64,000 nt of DNA from Bacteroidota bacterium (GTDB taxonomy: Bacteria; Bacteroidota; Bacteroidia; Cytophagales; Cyclobacteriaceae): contig JAJRQT010000181.1 of assembly GCA_024280115.1 (NCBI GenBank), positions 80,081 to 144,080 on the forward strand, written 5' to 3'. Under the pieces are notes generated by a model that saw only the letters and a list, made by a program, of their open reading frames with translations, ran no database searches and had not been told where the DNA came from. Made by a program: the position numbers and the translations under genes. Shown here piece by piece: positions 43,595 to 52,228 of the stretch; the first letter of the stretch is position 1; each line of letters opens with the position of its first letter.

Positions 43595-44263
43595 TTAATG
43601 CTCTATGTATCCTGATTTATTCCGCTGCACCCAGATGATCAATCCGAGGATGAAAAATGCTCCTACAGGTGTCACCATAAGTCCGTTAGTCGGGAAATTC
43701 TCAATTCCGATTGCCTCAAATAGCGGCCAGCCAAATAGTTTGCCCGACCCGAAAATCTCTCTGAAAAATGCAACTGCAAGGATGATCCAACTATATCCAA
43801 GACCATTTCCTACAGCATCCAATACTGAATCCCAGGGTTTGTTTGCCAATGCAAAAGCTTCTAAACGACCCATGACAATACAATTGGTAATAATCAGGCC
43901 AACAAAAACAGATAGTTCTTTATACATATCGTATTGATACGCCATCAGGACTTCGCTTACTAAGGTTACCAGCGTGGCTATGACAGCAAGCTGTACAATA
44001 ATACGCACCCTTGTCGGTACCAGTGATCTCATTAAAGAAATAATCAAGTTTGAAAAAACCATCACGAAAATCACAGATATTGCCATGGTAAGCGTAGGTT
44101 TCATCTGAGTTGTAACCGCCAGCGCTGAACAAATACCAAGGACTTGGATAGTTACCGGATTATCATCACTTAATGGATCATTGAGAAATTTCTTCCTTCG
44201 CTTTGAGAGGAGCGCTTCAGCCGGTTTTTTTTCAACTGTCGTTTCTATTGTTTGCGTACTCAT
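43595..44263 (-). CDS. nqrD: Na+-translocating NADH:quinone reductase subunit D
   Basis: 222 residues, paralogous to NqrE, with DDNPVTIQVLGICSALAVTTQM and ITNCIVMGRLEAFALANKP carrying the conserved Cys residues of the shared iron centre. About six membrane helices. Slightly longer at the N-terminus than the Vibrio protein. It sits 20 bases after nqrC. Confidence 0.96.
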   Translation of the reverse strand: MSTQTIETTVEKKPAEALLSKRRKKFLNDPLSDDNPVTIQVLGICSALAVTTQMKPTLTMAISVIFVMVFSNLIISLMRSLVPTRVRIIVQLAVIATLVTLVSEVLMAYQYDMYKELSVFVGLIITNCIVMGRLEAFALANKPWDSVLDAVGNGLGYSWIILAVAFFREIFGSGKLFGWPLFEAIGIENFPTNGLMVTPVGAFFILGLIIWVQRNKSGYIEH

Positions 44264-44283
44264 ATCGCTATATTTCTTTTCAA

Positions 44284-45051
44284 TTAATAAAGTAAAGCTA
44301 CTTTTTGGGTAGCGTTTTTAGACTTATTGATGTAGCCTTGATAATACTTAAAATAATTTTCTAGCATTTCATTTACTCCATTGCCGGTCAATGTAGCCCC
44401 TGACATTCCATCAATATGATGTTCATCCAATGCCTTGGTGGGATGATTTTCACCTTTTAGCATGAAAATAGAAATCAGATTGCCGTTGTTATCAAAAACT
44501 TTTTTGCCGTTGTACCGGTTTCTAACTTCTGTTGTTGTAATTCTCGCACCCAGGCCGGGAGTTTCAGTTTTATGATCAAAAGAGGTGCCTTTTATTGTAT
44601 TGAGATCTGTCTCCAGAGCGATAAAACCCCAGATCGGTCCCCAAAGGCCTTTTCCATAAACAGGTAAGATATAAGCTTCGATGGATTCCTTATCTCCAGC
44701 TTTATGAAACTTAAAAACCGGGTATGCCCTTTCTTCCGGGACTTTCTTGAAATTCTTTGCTATATTCACATTTTCAGCGACTATATCTCCGCCCTTTTCA
44801 TCTTTCTCGATGGGCTCTCCGTCTAAATTCACTACAATTGATTCAATTGTTTGACTGTAAAGATCCAGAATTTCATCCCCCTTTTTTCCTTTTAAATCAG
44901 TAACGGCGCTCAGAATTTTCTTTTTAGTATCGAGCTCTATAGATTTTTGCTGCATTGGTTTCAATCCTTGATTGGCCAATGATAGTAGTCCGCCAAGTAC
45001 AATAGTAAGTATAGCGGAAAAAACTATGACGTATGTATTAGACTGTCGCAC
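44284..45051 (-). CDS. nqrC: Na+-translocating NADH:quinone reductase subunit C
   Basis: 255 residues. One N-terminal membrane helix (about 6-26), then a periplasmic FMN-binding domain. The FMN attachment motif SGAT is at 217-220 (GMSGATLTG), so FMN should be linked to Thr220 by ApbE. GLWGPIWGFIAL and ETPGLGARI are typical. It overlaps nqrB by 14 bases. Confidence 0.96.
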   Translation of the reverse strand: MRQSNTYVIVFSAILTIVLGGLLSLANQGLKPMQQKSIELDTKKKILSAVTDLKGKKGDEILDLYSQTIESIVVNLDGEPIEKDEKGGDIVAENVNIAKNFKKVPEERAYPVFKFHKAGDKESIEAYILPVYGKGLWGPIWGFIALETDLNTIKGTSFDHKTETPGLGARITTTEVRNRYNGKKVFDNNGNLISIFMLKGENHPTKALDEHHIDGMSGATLTGNGVNEMLENYFKYYQGYINKSKNATQKVALLY

Positions 45052-46237
45052 GTTGAATCCTCCTTTCTTTATTTCCTTTCACTATATAAAAATCGATTAA
45101 TGGCGCAAATACATTCATCAATAGAATGGCCAGCATAATCCCTTCGGGATAGGCTGGGTTAAACACCCTGATTATTACGGTTAAAACACCGATTAAAATA
45201 CCATAAATCCATTTGCCTTTTTCTGTCTGAGTAGCTGTAACCGGATCCGTGGCCATAAAAACTGCTCCAAATGCCAAGCCTCCAATTACGAGATGATATT
45301 CAGCGGGCATCATCATATATTCATTTGCAGCAATTGCATTGAAAAGTAATCCTGTAAGGTATGCGCCTCCAAAAACGCTGACTATAATTTTCCAGCTTCC
45401 AACGCCGGTTATTATTAAAATGGCAGCGCCAATAAGTATCATTAAAGTGGACGTTTCTCCAATGGACCCGGGAATAAATCCTAAAAACAGGTTAGAGAAA
45501 CTATAGAAATCCGCCCCCAAAACAGTGTTGGAGTTTGCCAGTGCATCAACTACAGCACCTGAATTTACAGAAGCTTCATTGGCAATGGCTAAAGAGGTTC
45601 CTCCCGTAAAACCATCTATCGGAGTTTTATCACCGAGGTACGTCCATACATCACCTGAAATCTGTGAAGGGTATGCAAAATAGAGAAAAGCTCTCGCTGA
45701 AAGTGCTACATTTAATATATTCATTCCCGTTCCACCAAATACCTCTTTTCCTATTAATACAGCAAATACTGTTGCTAAAGCAACTTGCCATAGAGGAATT
45801 GTAGGAGGGACCACCATAGGAATAAGCATTCCGGAAACAAGGAACCCCTCGTTAAGCGAGTGCCCTTTTTTAATTCCAAAGATAAATTCTACGGTAAGAC
45901 CTGATGCATAAGAGACAATTATGATTGGTAAAACAACCACAATGCCTATCCATGCCTGCTGCATAAAACTCAGGGTCTCACCTGTAGCTAGGGAATGCTG
46001 ATGCCCGACATTCCATATTCCAAATAATAAACTCGGAACCATAGCAATGATCACCGTCATCATCAATCGTTTCAGATCGACAGCATCTCTTATCTGCACT
46101 CCTTGTGAGGGAGTCACCCTATTTGGAACGAAGAAAAGCGTCTCGAAAGTCTCAAATAAAGGCATGAGCTTTTCGAATTTGCCACCTTGCTCAAATAGTG
46201 GTTTATATTTTTCGAAAATGTTCTTAATAATTTTCAT
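45038..46237 (-). CDS. nqrB: Na+-translocating NADH:quinone reductase subunit B
   Basis: 399 residues with about ten membrane helices; riboflavin/FMN protein of the complex. GHSLNEGFLVSGMLIPMVVPPTIPLW and MNILNVALSARAFLYFAYP are diagnostic. The covalent FMN site reads DGFTGGT, giving Thr214, where S-G-A-T is the commoner form. It starts 6 bases after nqrA. Confidence 0.96.
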   Translation of the reverse strand: MKIIKNIFEKYKPLFEQGGKFEKLMPLFETFETLFFVPNRVTPSQGVQIRDAVDLKRLMMTVIIAMVPSLLFGIWNVGHQHSLATGETLSFMQQAWIGIVVVLPIIIVSYASGLTVEFIFGIKKGHSLNEGFLVSGMLIPMVVPPTIPLWQVALATVFAVLIGKEVFGGTGMNILNVALSARAFLYFAYPSQISGDVWTYLGDKTPIDGFTGGTSLAIANEASVNSGAVVDALANSNTVLGADFYSFSNLFLGFIPGSIGETSTLMILIGAAILIITGVGSWKIIVSVFGGAYLTGLLFNAIAANEYMMMPAEYHLVIGGLAFGAVFMATDPVTATQTEKGKWIYGILIGVLTVIIRVFNPAYPEGIMLAILLMNVFAPLIDFYIVKGNKERRIQRATV

Positions 46238-46243
46238 TGATTA

Positions 46244-47611
46244 CTAGCTATTTTTTATTAATTCCAATCCTTCCCTTAATATCTTTTGCAAATTGTGTTT
46301 TGAGACATCCACAAACTCACACAAGGCAATATCCTCTTCAATCATCTCGTAAATTCCGAGACTCTCCATGTCATCGTAATCTTCAGCCATGATGGCCTTT
46401 ATGAGATATGTTGGGAGAATATCCATCGGAGTCACTTGCTCAAAGACTCCTGTTTGAACAAATGTCCGTTGCTCCCCTTTGGTATTTGTGTCAATCCTAT
46501 ATTCCTTATTCTTTCCATTAAGAAAAGACAACAAGCCAAATGCCTTATGAAAACTAAGTTTTTCCATCGTCGGTAATAACCAGCCCAAAAACTCACTTTG
46601 TCGTCCTTCCGGGATCACCGTTATTTGCTGATGATAAAAACCTATATAACCATCGGATTTTATTTTTTCGCCGGTTAGCACATTGCCACTTATAAATCTC
46701 ACTTCATTGTCAGTGACATTATTTTCAATGAATTTATTAATGCAAGCGCCGGTATAAGTTTGATAATATTGAGGGTTGTTAACTTCAGATCCCGTGAGGG
46801 CGATTACTTTAGAAGCATCATATTTTCCCTCAAGGAAAAGTTTTCCTATTTGTGTAACACCATATGGGTTCACTGTCCATACCAAATCTCCTTTTGATAT
46901 AGGGTCTATATGATGAATCTGCACGCCCACATTTCCTGCCGGGTGTTTGCCGTTAAATTTATGAGGCTCAACGTTTTTAGCATGAGAAAAAATATAAGAA
47001 ATCTCAGCATTTTCATTTAGTCCTAAATTTACTTTCCCTTTTGTTAGTTTATTGAGGATGTCTATCCCCGTCTGAAAATAATTTTCTTCCCCTTTGAGGG
47101 TAAAGTTTTGATCTACAGCTAAAGGATGGGTATCAAAAGTTGAGATAAAGATCGCTTTTGGCGAATCCGTAGGATTAGCTACTATGCCGTATGGTCTTTG
47201 AATAATGTTGGGCCAAACGCCACTTTTTAACATCAATTCAATGGCTTCCTGTTTTACAATTTTGGAAATATCAGTAGTTGCAAATTTTTTAAATTCTTCC
47301 GAAACAATTTCTTTATCCGCAAGAATTTTAATTTCCAGCAATTTCCTTTTTGCCCCTCTTTTAATTTCTACAATTTCTCCACTGACAGGTGAACAATATT
47401 TTACATCTTCCTGCATTTTGCAAAAGAGTAAGGGTGTTCCTGCTTTAACGGTATCGCCTTCATTGACCATTACCTTTGGTCGTTGAATACCAATAAAATC
47501 TGTAGGTTTTATAGCAAAAGTTTCTGGCTGGTCACATTCTGCAAGTTTCTTTTCTGCTTTTCCTGCAAGGTTTATATCAAAACCCTTTTTAAGCTTAATG
47601 GTATGTGACAT
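46244..47611 (-). CDS. nqrA: Na+-translocating NADH:quinone reductase subunit A
   Basis: 455 residues, soluble. KLKKGFDINLAGKAEKK at the N-terminus, PKVMVNEGDTVKAGTPLLFCK (barrel-sandwich hybrid), and AVDQNFTLKGEENYFQTGIDIL are NqrA features. It is the cytosolic quinone-proximal subunit. First gene of nqrABCDE, with a -7 box 35 bases upstream. Confidence 0.97.
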   Translation of the reverse strand: MSHTIKLKKGFDINLAGKAEKKLAECDQPETFAIKPTDFIGIQRPKVMVNEGDTVKAGTPLLFCKMQEDVKYCSPVSGEIVEIKRGAKRKLLEIKILADKEIVSEEFKKFATTDISKIVKQEAIELMLKSGVWPNIIQRPYGIVANPTDSPKAIFISTFDTHPLAVDQNFTLKGEENYFQTGIDILNKLTKGKVNLGLNENAEISYIFSHAKNVEPHKFNGKHPAGNVGVQIHHIDPISKGDLVWTVNPYGVTQIGKLFLEGKYDASKVIALTGSEVNNPQYYQTYTGACINKFIENNVTDNEVRFISGNVLTGEKIKSDGYIGFYHQQITVIPEGRQSEFLGWLLPTMEKLSFHKAFGLLSFLNGKNKEYRIDTNTKGEQRTFVQTGVFEQVTPMDILPTYLIKAIMAEDYDDMESLGIYEMIEEDIALCEFVDVSKHNLQKILREGLELIKNS

Positions 47612-47645
47612 TTAAAAATCGAATTAGTATCCTATATTTAAACGG

Positions 47646-47653
47646 CAAAAATA
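47646..47653 (-). promoter_or_regulatory. Candidate -7 box of the nqr operon
   Basis: TATTTTTG on the minus strand fits TAnnTTTG, 34 bases before the nqrA start codon. Confidence 0.5.
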
Positions 47654-47758
47654 ACCAAATTTTAATTAATACATTGTGATCGCGACTCTTTGTTGCCTCT
47701 TTTTAAAATATTTTTTAAGAAAACAATTTTAGATAATATGATATCAGTTAGTCACTGG

Positions 47759-48640
47759 CTAATCATTGAGATTTGACAGGCTTTTTGCAACATTTTTCAT
47801 AAGCCACATCGGAGTGGATGTTGCCCCGCAGATACCAATGGAATCATTTTTATGGAACCAATCGGGATTTACCTCAGAGCTGTTTTCGATAAAGTAACTT
47901 CTTTTATTGTAGTCTTTACAAACTTTGTAGAGTGCCTTGCCATTTGAACTCTTTTTCCCGCTTACAAAAAGTACGACGTCATGCTCTTCGGCAAAAGATT
48001 TCATTTTAGATTCCCTGTTTGAAACCTGCCGGCAAATGCTGTCATGGTATACGAACGATTCCTCAGTGGAAACCTTGGATTTTTCCTTAAACCGGCCTTC
48101 AATTTTTGATTTTATATCGTAAAATCCTTTGGTACTCTTAGTCGTCTGACTAAAAAATGTTACAGGACGGGAATAATCAATTTTATCAAGATCAGTCTCT
48201 TGTGTGACAATAATTGCTTCATTGTTGGTTTGGCCATCGAGTCCAATTACTTCGGCGTGGCCCTCTTTTCCATAAATAACCACCTGGCCATTTTCATTAT
48301 GCATTTTGTCAGAAGCGTCTTTTACACGATTCTGCAATTTTAAAACTACCGGGCATGATGCGTCAATAAGTTCGATATTATTTTTAATGGCAATAGAATA
48401 TGTCTCGGGAGGTTCACCATGGGCCCTGATCAATACTTTACAGTCGTGTAAATTTCTAAGCTGTTCATGATCAATAACTCTCAATCCCTTTTTATAGAGT
48501 CTTTTTACCTCCATGTCGTTGTGAACAATGTCGCCAAGGCAATACAATTCTTTAGATTGTTCCATCTCGTCTTCTGCCATTTGAATGGCATATTCGACCC
48601 CGAAACAATATCCTGAATTATGATCTATGGAAACTTTCAT
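47759..48640 (-). CDS. ispH: 4-hydroxy-3-methylbut-2-enyl diphosphate reductase
   Basis: 293 residues. The three Fe-S cluster Cys are visible: Cys12 (GYCFGVEYA), Cys96 (DASCPVV) and Cys203 (DSICRQVSNRE), plus IRAHGEPPETY and the TTKS motif. It performs the last step of the MEP isoprenoid pathway. It follows cmk by 3 bases, an ordinary pairing in Bacteroidota. Confidence 0.97.
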   Translation of the reverse strand: MKVSIDHNSGYCFGVEYAIQMAEDEMEQSKELYCLGDIVHNDMEVKRLYKKGLRVIDHEQLRNLHDCKVLIRAHGEPPETYSIAIKNNIELIDASCPVVLKLQNRVKDASDKMHNENGQVVIYGKEGHAEVIGLDGQTNNEAIIVTQETDLDKIDYSRPVTFFSQTTKSTKGFYDIKSKIEGRFKEKSKVSTEESFVYHDSICRQVSNRESKMKSFAEEHDVVLFVSGKKSSNGKALYKVCKDYNKRSYFIENSSEVNPDWFHKNDSIGICGATSTPMWLMKNVAKSLSNLND

Positions 48641-48643
48641 ATT

Positions 48644-49327
48644 TTATTCAACTTCGATATTATCCTTAACCAATTTAAGGATTTGATTTACCTGTTCTTC
48701 AAAGGTAATATTACTCGTATCAACAACATAGGCATCATCTGCTTTCTTCAGCGGACTGTCCGCCCTGGAAGTATCTATGGTGTCTCTGTTTTCTAAATTA
48801 TCAATAACCTCTTTTAGTTCTACATTTGTGTTTTTCTCGAGGAGTTCCTTTTGCCTCCTTTCAGCCCTGACTTCCAAATTAGCGGTCATGAATATTTTCA
48901 ACTCAGCATCGGGAAAAACAACGGTGCCAATATCCCTTCCATCCATGACAACACCTTTTTCAGCCCCAAGTCTTCTCTGTTGTTCTACGAGTTTTCTTCT
49001 CACCCTCGATATTTCGCTTACCGGGCTAACGAGATTTGAAACATCCATCTGCCTGATAGAATGCTCTACGTTCTCTCCATTGAGAAAAGTTTCATTTTTG
49101 CCAGTCTCCATATTATATTCAAATGAAATATCAATTTGTTTCAGGGCTTCTTCCACATCTAGATCATTTTTCAGATCGATATTATTCTTAATAAAGAAAA
49201 GCGTAACAGCTCTGTACATGGCACCGGTATCGATATAGATATATTGCAATTGTCTGGCAATTGCTTTTGATGTTGAGCTTTTTCCACAACCTGAATTACC
49301 GTCAATGGCAATAACGATCTTCTTCAT
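48644..49327 (-). CDS. cmk: Cytidylate kinase
   Basis: 227 residues. P-loop GNSGCGKSSTSKAIA at about 10-24, IDTGAMYRAVTLF, the lid region VVMDGRDIGTVVFPDAELK and RADSPLKKADDAYVVDTS. It phosphorylates CMP and dCMP. First gene of cmk-ispH, with a -7 box 35 bases upstream. Confidence 0.97.
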   Translation of the reverse strand: MKKIVIAIDGNSGCGKSSTSKAIARQLQYIYIDTGAMYRAVTLFFIKNNIDLKNDLDVEEALKQIDISFEYNMETGKNETFLNGENVEHSIRQMDVSNLVSPVSEISRVRRKLVEQQRRLGAEKGVVMDGRDIGTVVFPDAELKIFMTANLEVRAERRQKELLEKNTNVELKEVIDNLENRDTIDTSRADSPLKKADDAYVVDTSNITFEEQVNQILKLVKDNIEVE

Positions 49328-49361
49328 TATAAAATATTAATTTAAAAAAAGAATTAGCCTA

Positions 49362-49369
49362 CAAAAATA
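49362..49369 (-). promoter_or_regulatory. Candidate -7 box of cmk-ispH
   Basis: TATTTTTG on the minus strand matches TAnnTTTG, 34 bases before the cmk start codon, the same box and nearly the same spacing as at nqrA. Confidence 0.5.
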
Positions 49370-49434
49370 GCCATACTTTATAAAAGAGTAATGAAATAAA
49401 GGGAAAACTATAAATTCTAAATTTCCTCCGATAA

Positions 49435-49566
49435 TCAACAATCTTTCATAGGGCAAGGGATTGGTCCTCTTTTTGGCTGACTTCTTTTTTTCACTTTTGA
49501 TGAAGCACATGAGGTGGCAACCACAATCATTGTAATAGAGAGGAAATATATAATTGATCTTTTCAA
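49435..49566 (-). CDS. 43-residue lipoprotein with TTG start
   Basis: From TTG 49566 the minus strand encodes 43 residues: a signal peptide (MKRSIIYFLSITMIVVATSC) with lipobox Cys20, then a short basic segment (SSKVKKRSQPKRG) and a Cys-containing end, PCPMKDC. A full -7 box lies 20 bases upstream and no ATG is available in frame. Small Cys-ended lipoproteins of this sort are seen in Bacteroidota, but I cannot name the function. Confidence 0.65.
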   Translation of the reverse strand: MKRSIIYFLSITMIVVATSCASSKVKKRSQPKRGPIPCPMKDC

Positions 49567-49585
49567 AGTAATTTTTGTTTTTTTA

Positions 49586-49593
49586 CAAATATA
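49586..49593 (-). promoter_or_regulatory. Candidate -7 box of the 43-residue lipoprotein
   Basis: TATATTTG on the minus strand matches TAnnTTTG, 19 bases before the TTG start. Confidence 0.45.
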
Positions 49594-49652
49594 AAAGAGA
49601 ATGTTTAAAATCAGATTCTTAATGATAGCGTAAAAGTCTTTTTAATATTATT

Positions 49653-49660
49653 TACATTTG
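49653..49660 (+). promoter_or_regulatory. Candidate -7 box of the coiled-coil/ABC-F operon
   Basis: TACATTTG matches TAnnTTTG, 17 bases before the ATG at 49678. Confidence 0.5.
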
Positions 49661-49677
49661 TTAAAAAATTAATTGAC

Positions 49678-50004
49678 ATGAATGAAAAGGAATCCAAAAC
49701 CAAAAAAATAATCAAAGATATTTCTGACAAAATTGATGAATTGCTGGAGAAATCTGACATTTCGAAAGATGATGTTAAAAAGGAAATAGCCGTCCGAATT
49801 GAAGAGTTGAAAAGATCAAGAGATCAGGTAAATGAAGAATTTCGGAAAATAAAAGAAGATAATAAAGAAACTTTTGATAAGGTAGAGAAGCTGGCAAAGA
49901 ATACTATGGATGAGGTCAAGTCGGCATTTTCAGGTTTTTTAGGGAAGTTTACAGACGAGAAAAAAGAAGACGATCACAAGAAAAAGGAGACAAAGGGCGA
50001 ATGA
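49678..50004 (+). CDS. Highly charged coiled-coil protein, unknown function
   Basis: 108 residues, about half charged, with long predicted helices (KIIKDISDKIDELLEKSDI, AVRIEELKRSRDQVNEEF) and a Lys/Glu-rich tail. No signal peptide or membrane helix. A segment MDEVKSAFSGFLGKF is the only less polar part and could be an amphipathic helix. It overlaps the ABC-F gene start by 4 bases (ATGA), indicating translational coupling. Family not recognised. Confidence 0.75.
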   Translation: MNEKESKTKKIIKDISDKIDELLEKSDISKDDVKKEIAVRIEELKRSRDQVNEEFRKIKEDNKETFDKVEKLAKNTMDEVKSAFSGFLGKFTDEKKEDDHKKKETKGE

Positions 50005-51875
50005 ATTATCTCTCTGTTGAGCAACTTTCAAAAAGCTATAACGAGCAACCACTATTCAGCAATATTACTTTTGGAATAAGCCAGGGACAAAAAGTAGCCC
50101 TTGTTGGGAAAAATGGGTGCGGAAAATCTACACTCTTAAAAATAATTGCAGGAATTGAAACTCCCGACAATGGAAAGGTGGTATTCAGAAAAGGGCTTAA
50201 GATCAGCTTTCTTTCTCAAAATCCTCAATTCGAAAATCACCTTACTGTTAAAGCTTATATTTTCAACCAGGATAATGAATTGCTTTCTACCATAAGTGAA
50301 TATGAGCAGTACCTGGAAGGTCATCATGATGATGATTCTGGAGAAAAATATCAAAGCCTGATAAATAAAATGGATGCACTTTCTGCCTGGGATTTCGAAT
50401 CACAGGTAAAACAGATATTGGGGAAACTTGGAATCCATGATCTCAATCTCTTTGTAGATGAGTTGTCAGGGGGACAAAAAAAAAGAGTTGCACTCGCTGA
50501 AGCCCTGGTCGAAAAACCTGATTTTTTGATTCTTGACGAACCTACCAACCACCTGGATATTGAGGTTATTGAATGGCTGGAAAAGTATTTATCGACCCAA
50601 ACCATGTCATTGCTGTTGGTAACTCATGATCGATATTTTTTGGAAGGAGTTACCAATGAAATTATAGAAATCGAGAATGAATCCTTATACAACTATAAAG
50701 GCAATTACTCTTATTACCTTGAAAAGAAGTCTGAAATGAACACTCAGGAAGCTTCTGAAGTTGCAAAAGCGAAGAATCTTCTGGTGAAAGAATTGGATTG
50801 GTTGAGAAGAATGCCCAAAGCCAGGGGTACCAAGGCGAAGTATAGAATCAATGCGGCCCACGAGCTTCAGGAAGTGGCATCAAAAAATCTTCAAAAAGAT
50901 GCACTTACATTAAAAATCAGCACCAGGAGGCAAGGGAAAAAAATATTGGAGCTTCATCATCTTGTGAAGTCTTATGATGGAGAAAAATACCTTAAAGATT
51001 TCTCCTACATATTTAAAAAGAGGGATAGAGTAGGGATCGTTGGAAGAAATGGTATCGGAAAGACGACGCTTTTAAATGCAATTACTTCAAAAATAAAATT
51101 GGATAGTGGTGAAATTGTGCTGGGAGAAACCACACAGTTTGGATATTACAAACAAGAGGAGATTTTCTATTCTCCTGACACAAAAGTAATTGATGTTGTG
51201 AAGGAGGTGGCCGAAGTCGTGAAGCTTTCTGATGGGGCAATCATCACCGCAGCCCAGTTTTTAAATCATTTTCTTTTTCCTCATGAGATGCATTTAACCC
51301 CCGTAGTGAAACTAAGTGGAGGAGAGAAAAGGAGACTACAACTCCTCAGGGTGTTGATAGAGGCACCAAACTTTCTGATTTTAGATGAACCCACCAATGA
51401 TCTAGATATTCTCACCATGAATGTGCTGGAAGAATATCTCGTAAACTTTGAAGGTAACCTGATCATTGTTTCTCACGACAGGTATTTTATGGATAAGTTA
51501 GCCGAGCATCTATTAGTATTTAAAGGCATTGGAAATGTTGTTGATTTTCCAGGGAATTACTCTGATTATAAGAACAATGTTGATCAGGAGTTAAAAAAAA
51601 TAAGTAAAAGACCGGATGATTCAAAAGAGCGGAAAGTGGTTATGGCAAAACCGGATAAAAAGAGAAAGATAAGCTTCAATGAAAAGAGAGAGTTTGAGGA
51701 ATTGGAAAAAGAAATTGAATCACTGGAAGCGAGAAAGGATGAATTGTTGAATAAACTCAACATTGGTTCAGAAAATCATGAAGAATTAACACAATGGTCA
51801 AAAGAAATCGAGGAGTTAGCCAATCTTATAGAAGAAAAGGAATTTCGATGGTTTGAATTGTCAGAACTGGCATAG
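50001..51875 (+). CDS. ABC-F family ATPase (Uup-like)
   Basis: 624 residues with two ABC domains and no membrane segments. Walker A motifs GKNGCGKSTLL (about 36-46) and GRNGIGKTTLL (about 348-358), signatures LSGGQKKRVAL and LSGGEKRRLQL, Walker B ILDEPTNHLD and ILDEPTNDLD. A P-site-tRNA-interaction linker with RMPKARGTKAKYR lies between. The C-terminal coiled coil (about 560-620) is as in Uup. ABC-F proteins act on ribosomes or DNA; which is uncertain here. Confidence 0.93.
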   Translation: MNYLSVEQLSKSYNEQPLFSNITFGISQGQKVALVGKNGCGKSTLLKIIAGIETPDNGKVVFRKGLKISFLSQNPQFENHLTVKAYIFNQDNELLSTISEYEQYLEGHHDDDSGEKYQSLINKMDALSAWDFESQVKQILGKLGIHDLNLFVDELSGGQKKRVALAEALVEKPDFLILDEPTNHLDIEVIEWLEKYLSTQTMSLLLVTHDRYFLEGVTNEIIEIENESLYNYKGNYSYYLEKKSEMNTQEASEVAKAKNLLVKELDWLRRMPKARGTKAKYRINAAHELQEVASKNLQKDALTLKISTRRQGKKILELHHLVKSYDGEKYLKDFSYIFKKRDRVGIVGRNGIGKTTLLNAITSKIKLDSGEIVLGETTQFGYYKQEEIFYSPDTKVIDVVKEVAEVVKLSDGAIITAAQFLNHFLFPHEMHLTPVVKLSGGEKRRLQLLRVLIEAPNFLILDEPTNDLDILTMNVLEEYLVNFEGNLIIVSHDRYFMDKLAEHLLVFKGIGNVVDFPGNYSDYKNNVDQELKKISKRPDDSKERKVVMAKPDKKRKISFNEKREFEELEKEIESLEARKDELLNKLNIGSENHEELTQWSKEIEELANLIEEKEFRWFELSELA

Positions 51876-52228
51876 GATTATTTATAGTGATATCAGTTGA
51901 AAACCTGCGATTGATAATCGTTTTGGGCTCAACAATAGTGGGGTTTATAATATTTAAATTTACGAATTTACAAATCGTAAATAGAAGTTAACATTGCCTT
52001 AACAATTTAATAATTTCAACAGCTTGATTTAAGCATATATTCATGACTAAAATCATTTTATAAACTAATTGAATTACTTACTTTTGCACCGCATTCTCAG
52101 AGAAGAAGATTATCTTATAAGAATCAGAAGGATAGAGGGGTCGGGAATTTATTATTTTCACATATTTACTTGCGATATACTTCGCATTAGTTTAACATTT
52201 TCATTGTCGTATAACTAAAATACATACT
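51876..52228 (+). promoter_or_regulatory. Non-coding region before pckA, with promoter and inverted repeat
   Basis: No convincing gene is seen in these 353 bases. A perfect 8-bp inverted repeat, ATTTACGA (51958-51965) and TCGTAAAT (51975-51982), is a possible protein-binding site. TACTTTTG at 52079-52086 fits TAnnTTTG and would leave a leader of about 135 bases before the pckA ATG. The leader holds no riboswitch or tRNA structure I can recognise. Confidence 0.5.

Noticed and set aside
48777..49238. Long plus-strand open frame (153 codons) opposite cmk
   Set aside because: It is antisense to a clearly recognised cytidylate kinase and has no motif or start signal.
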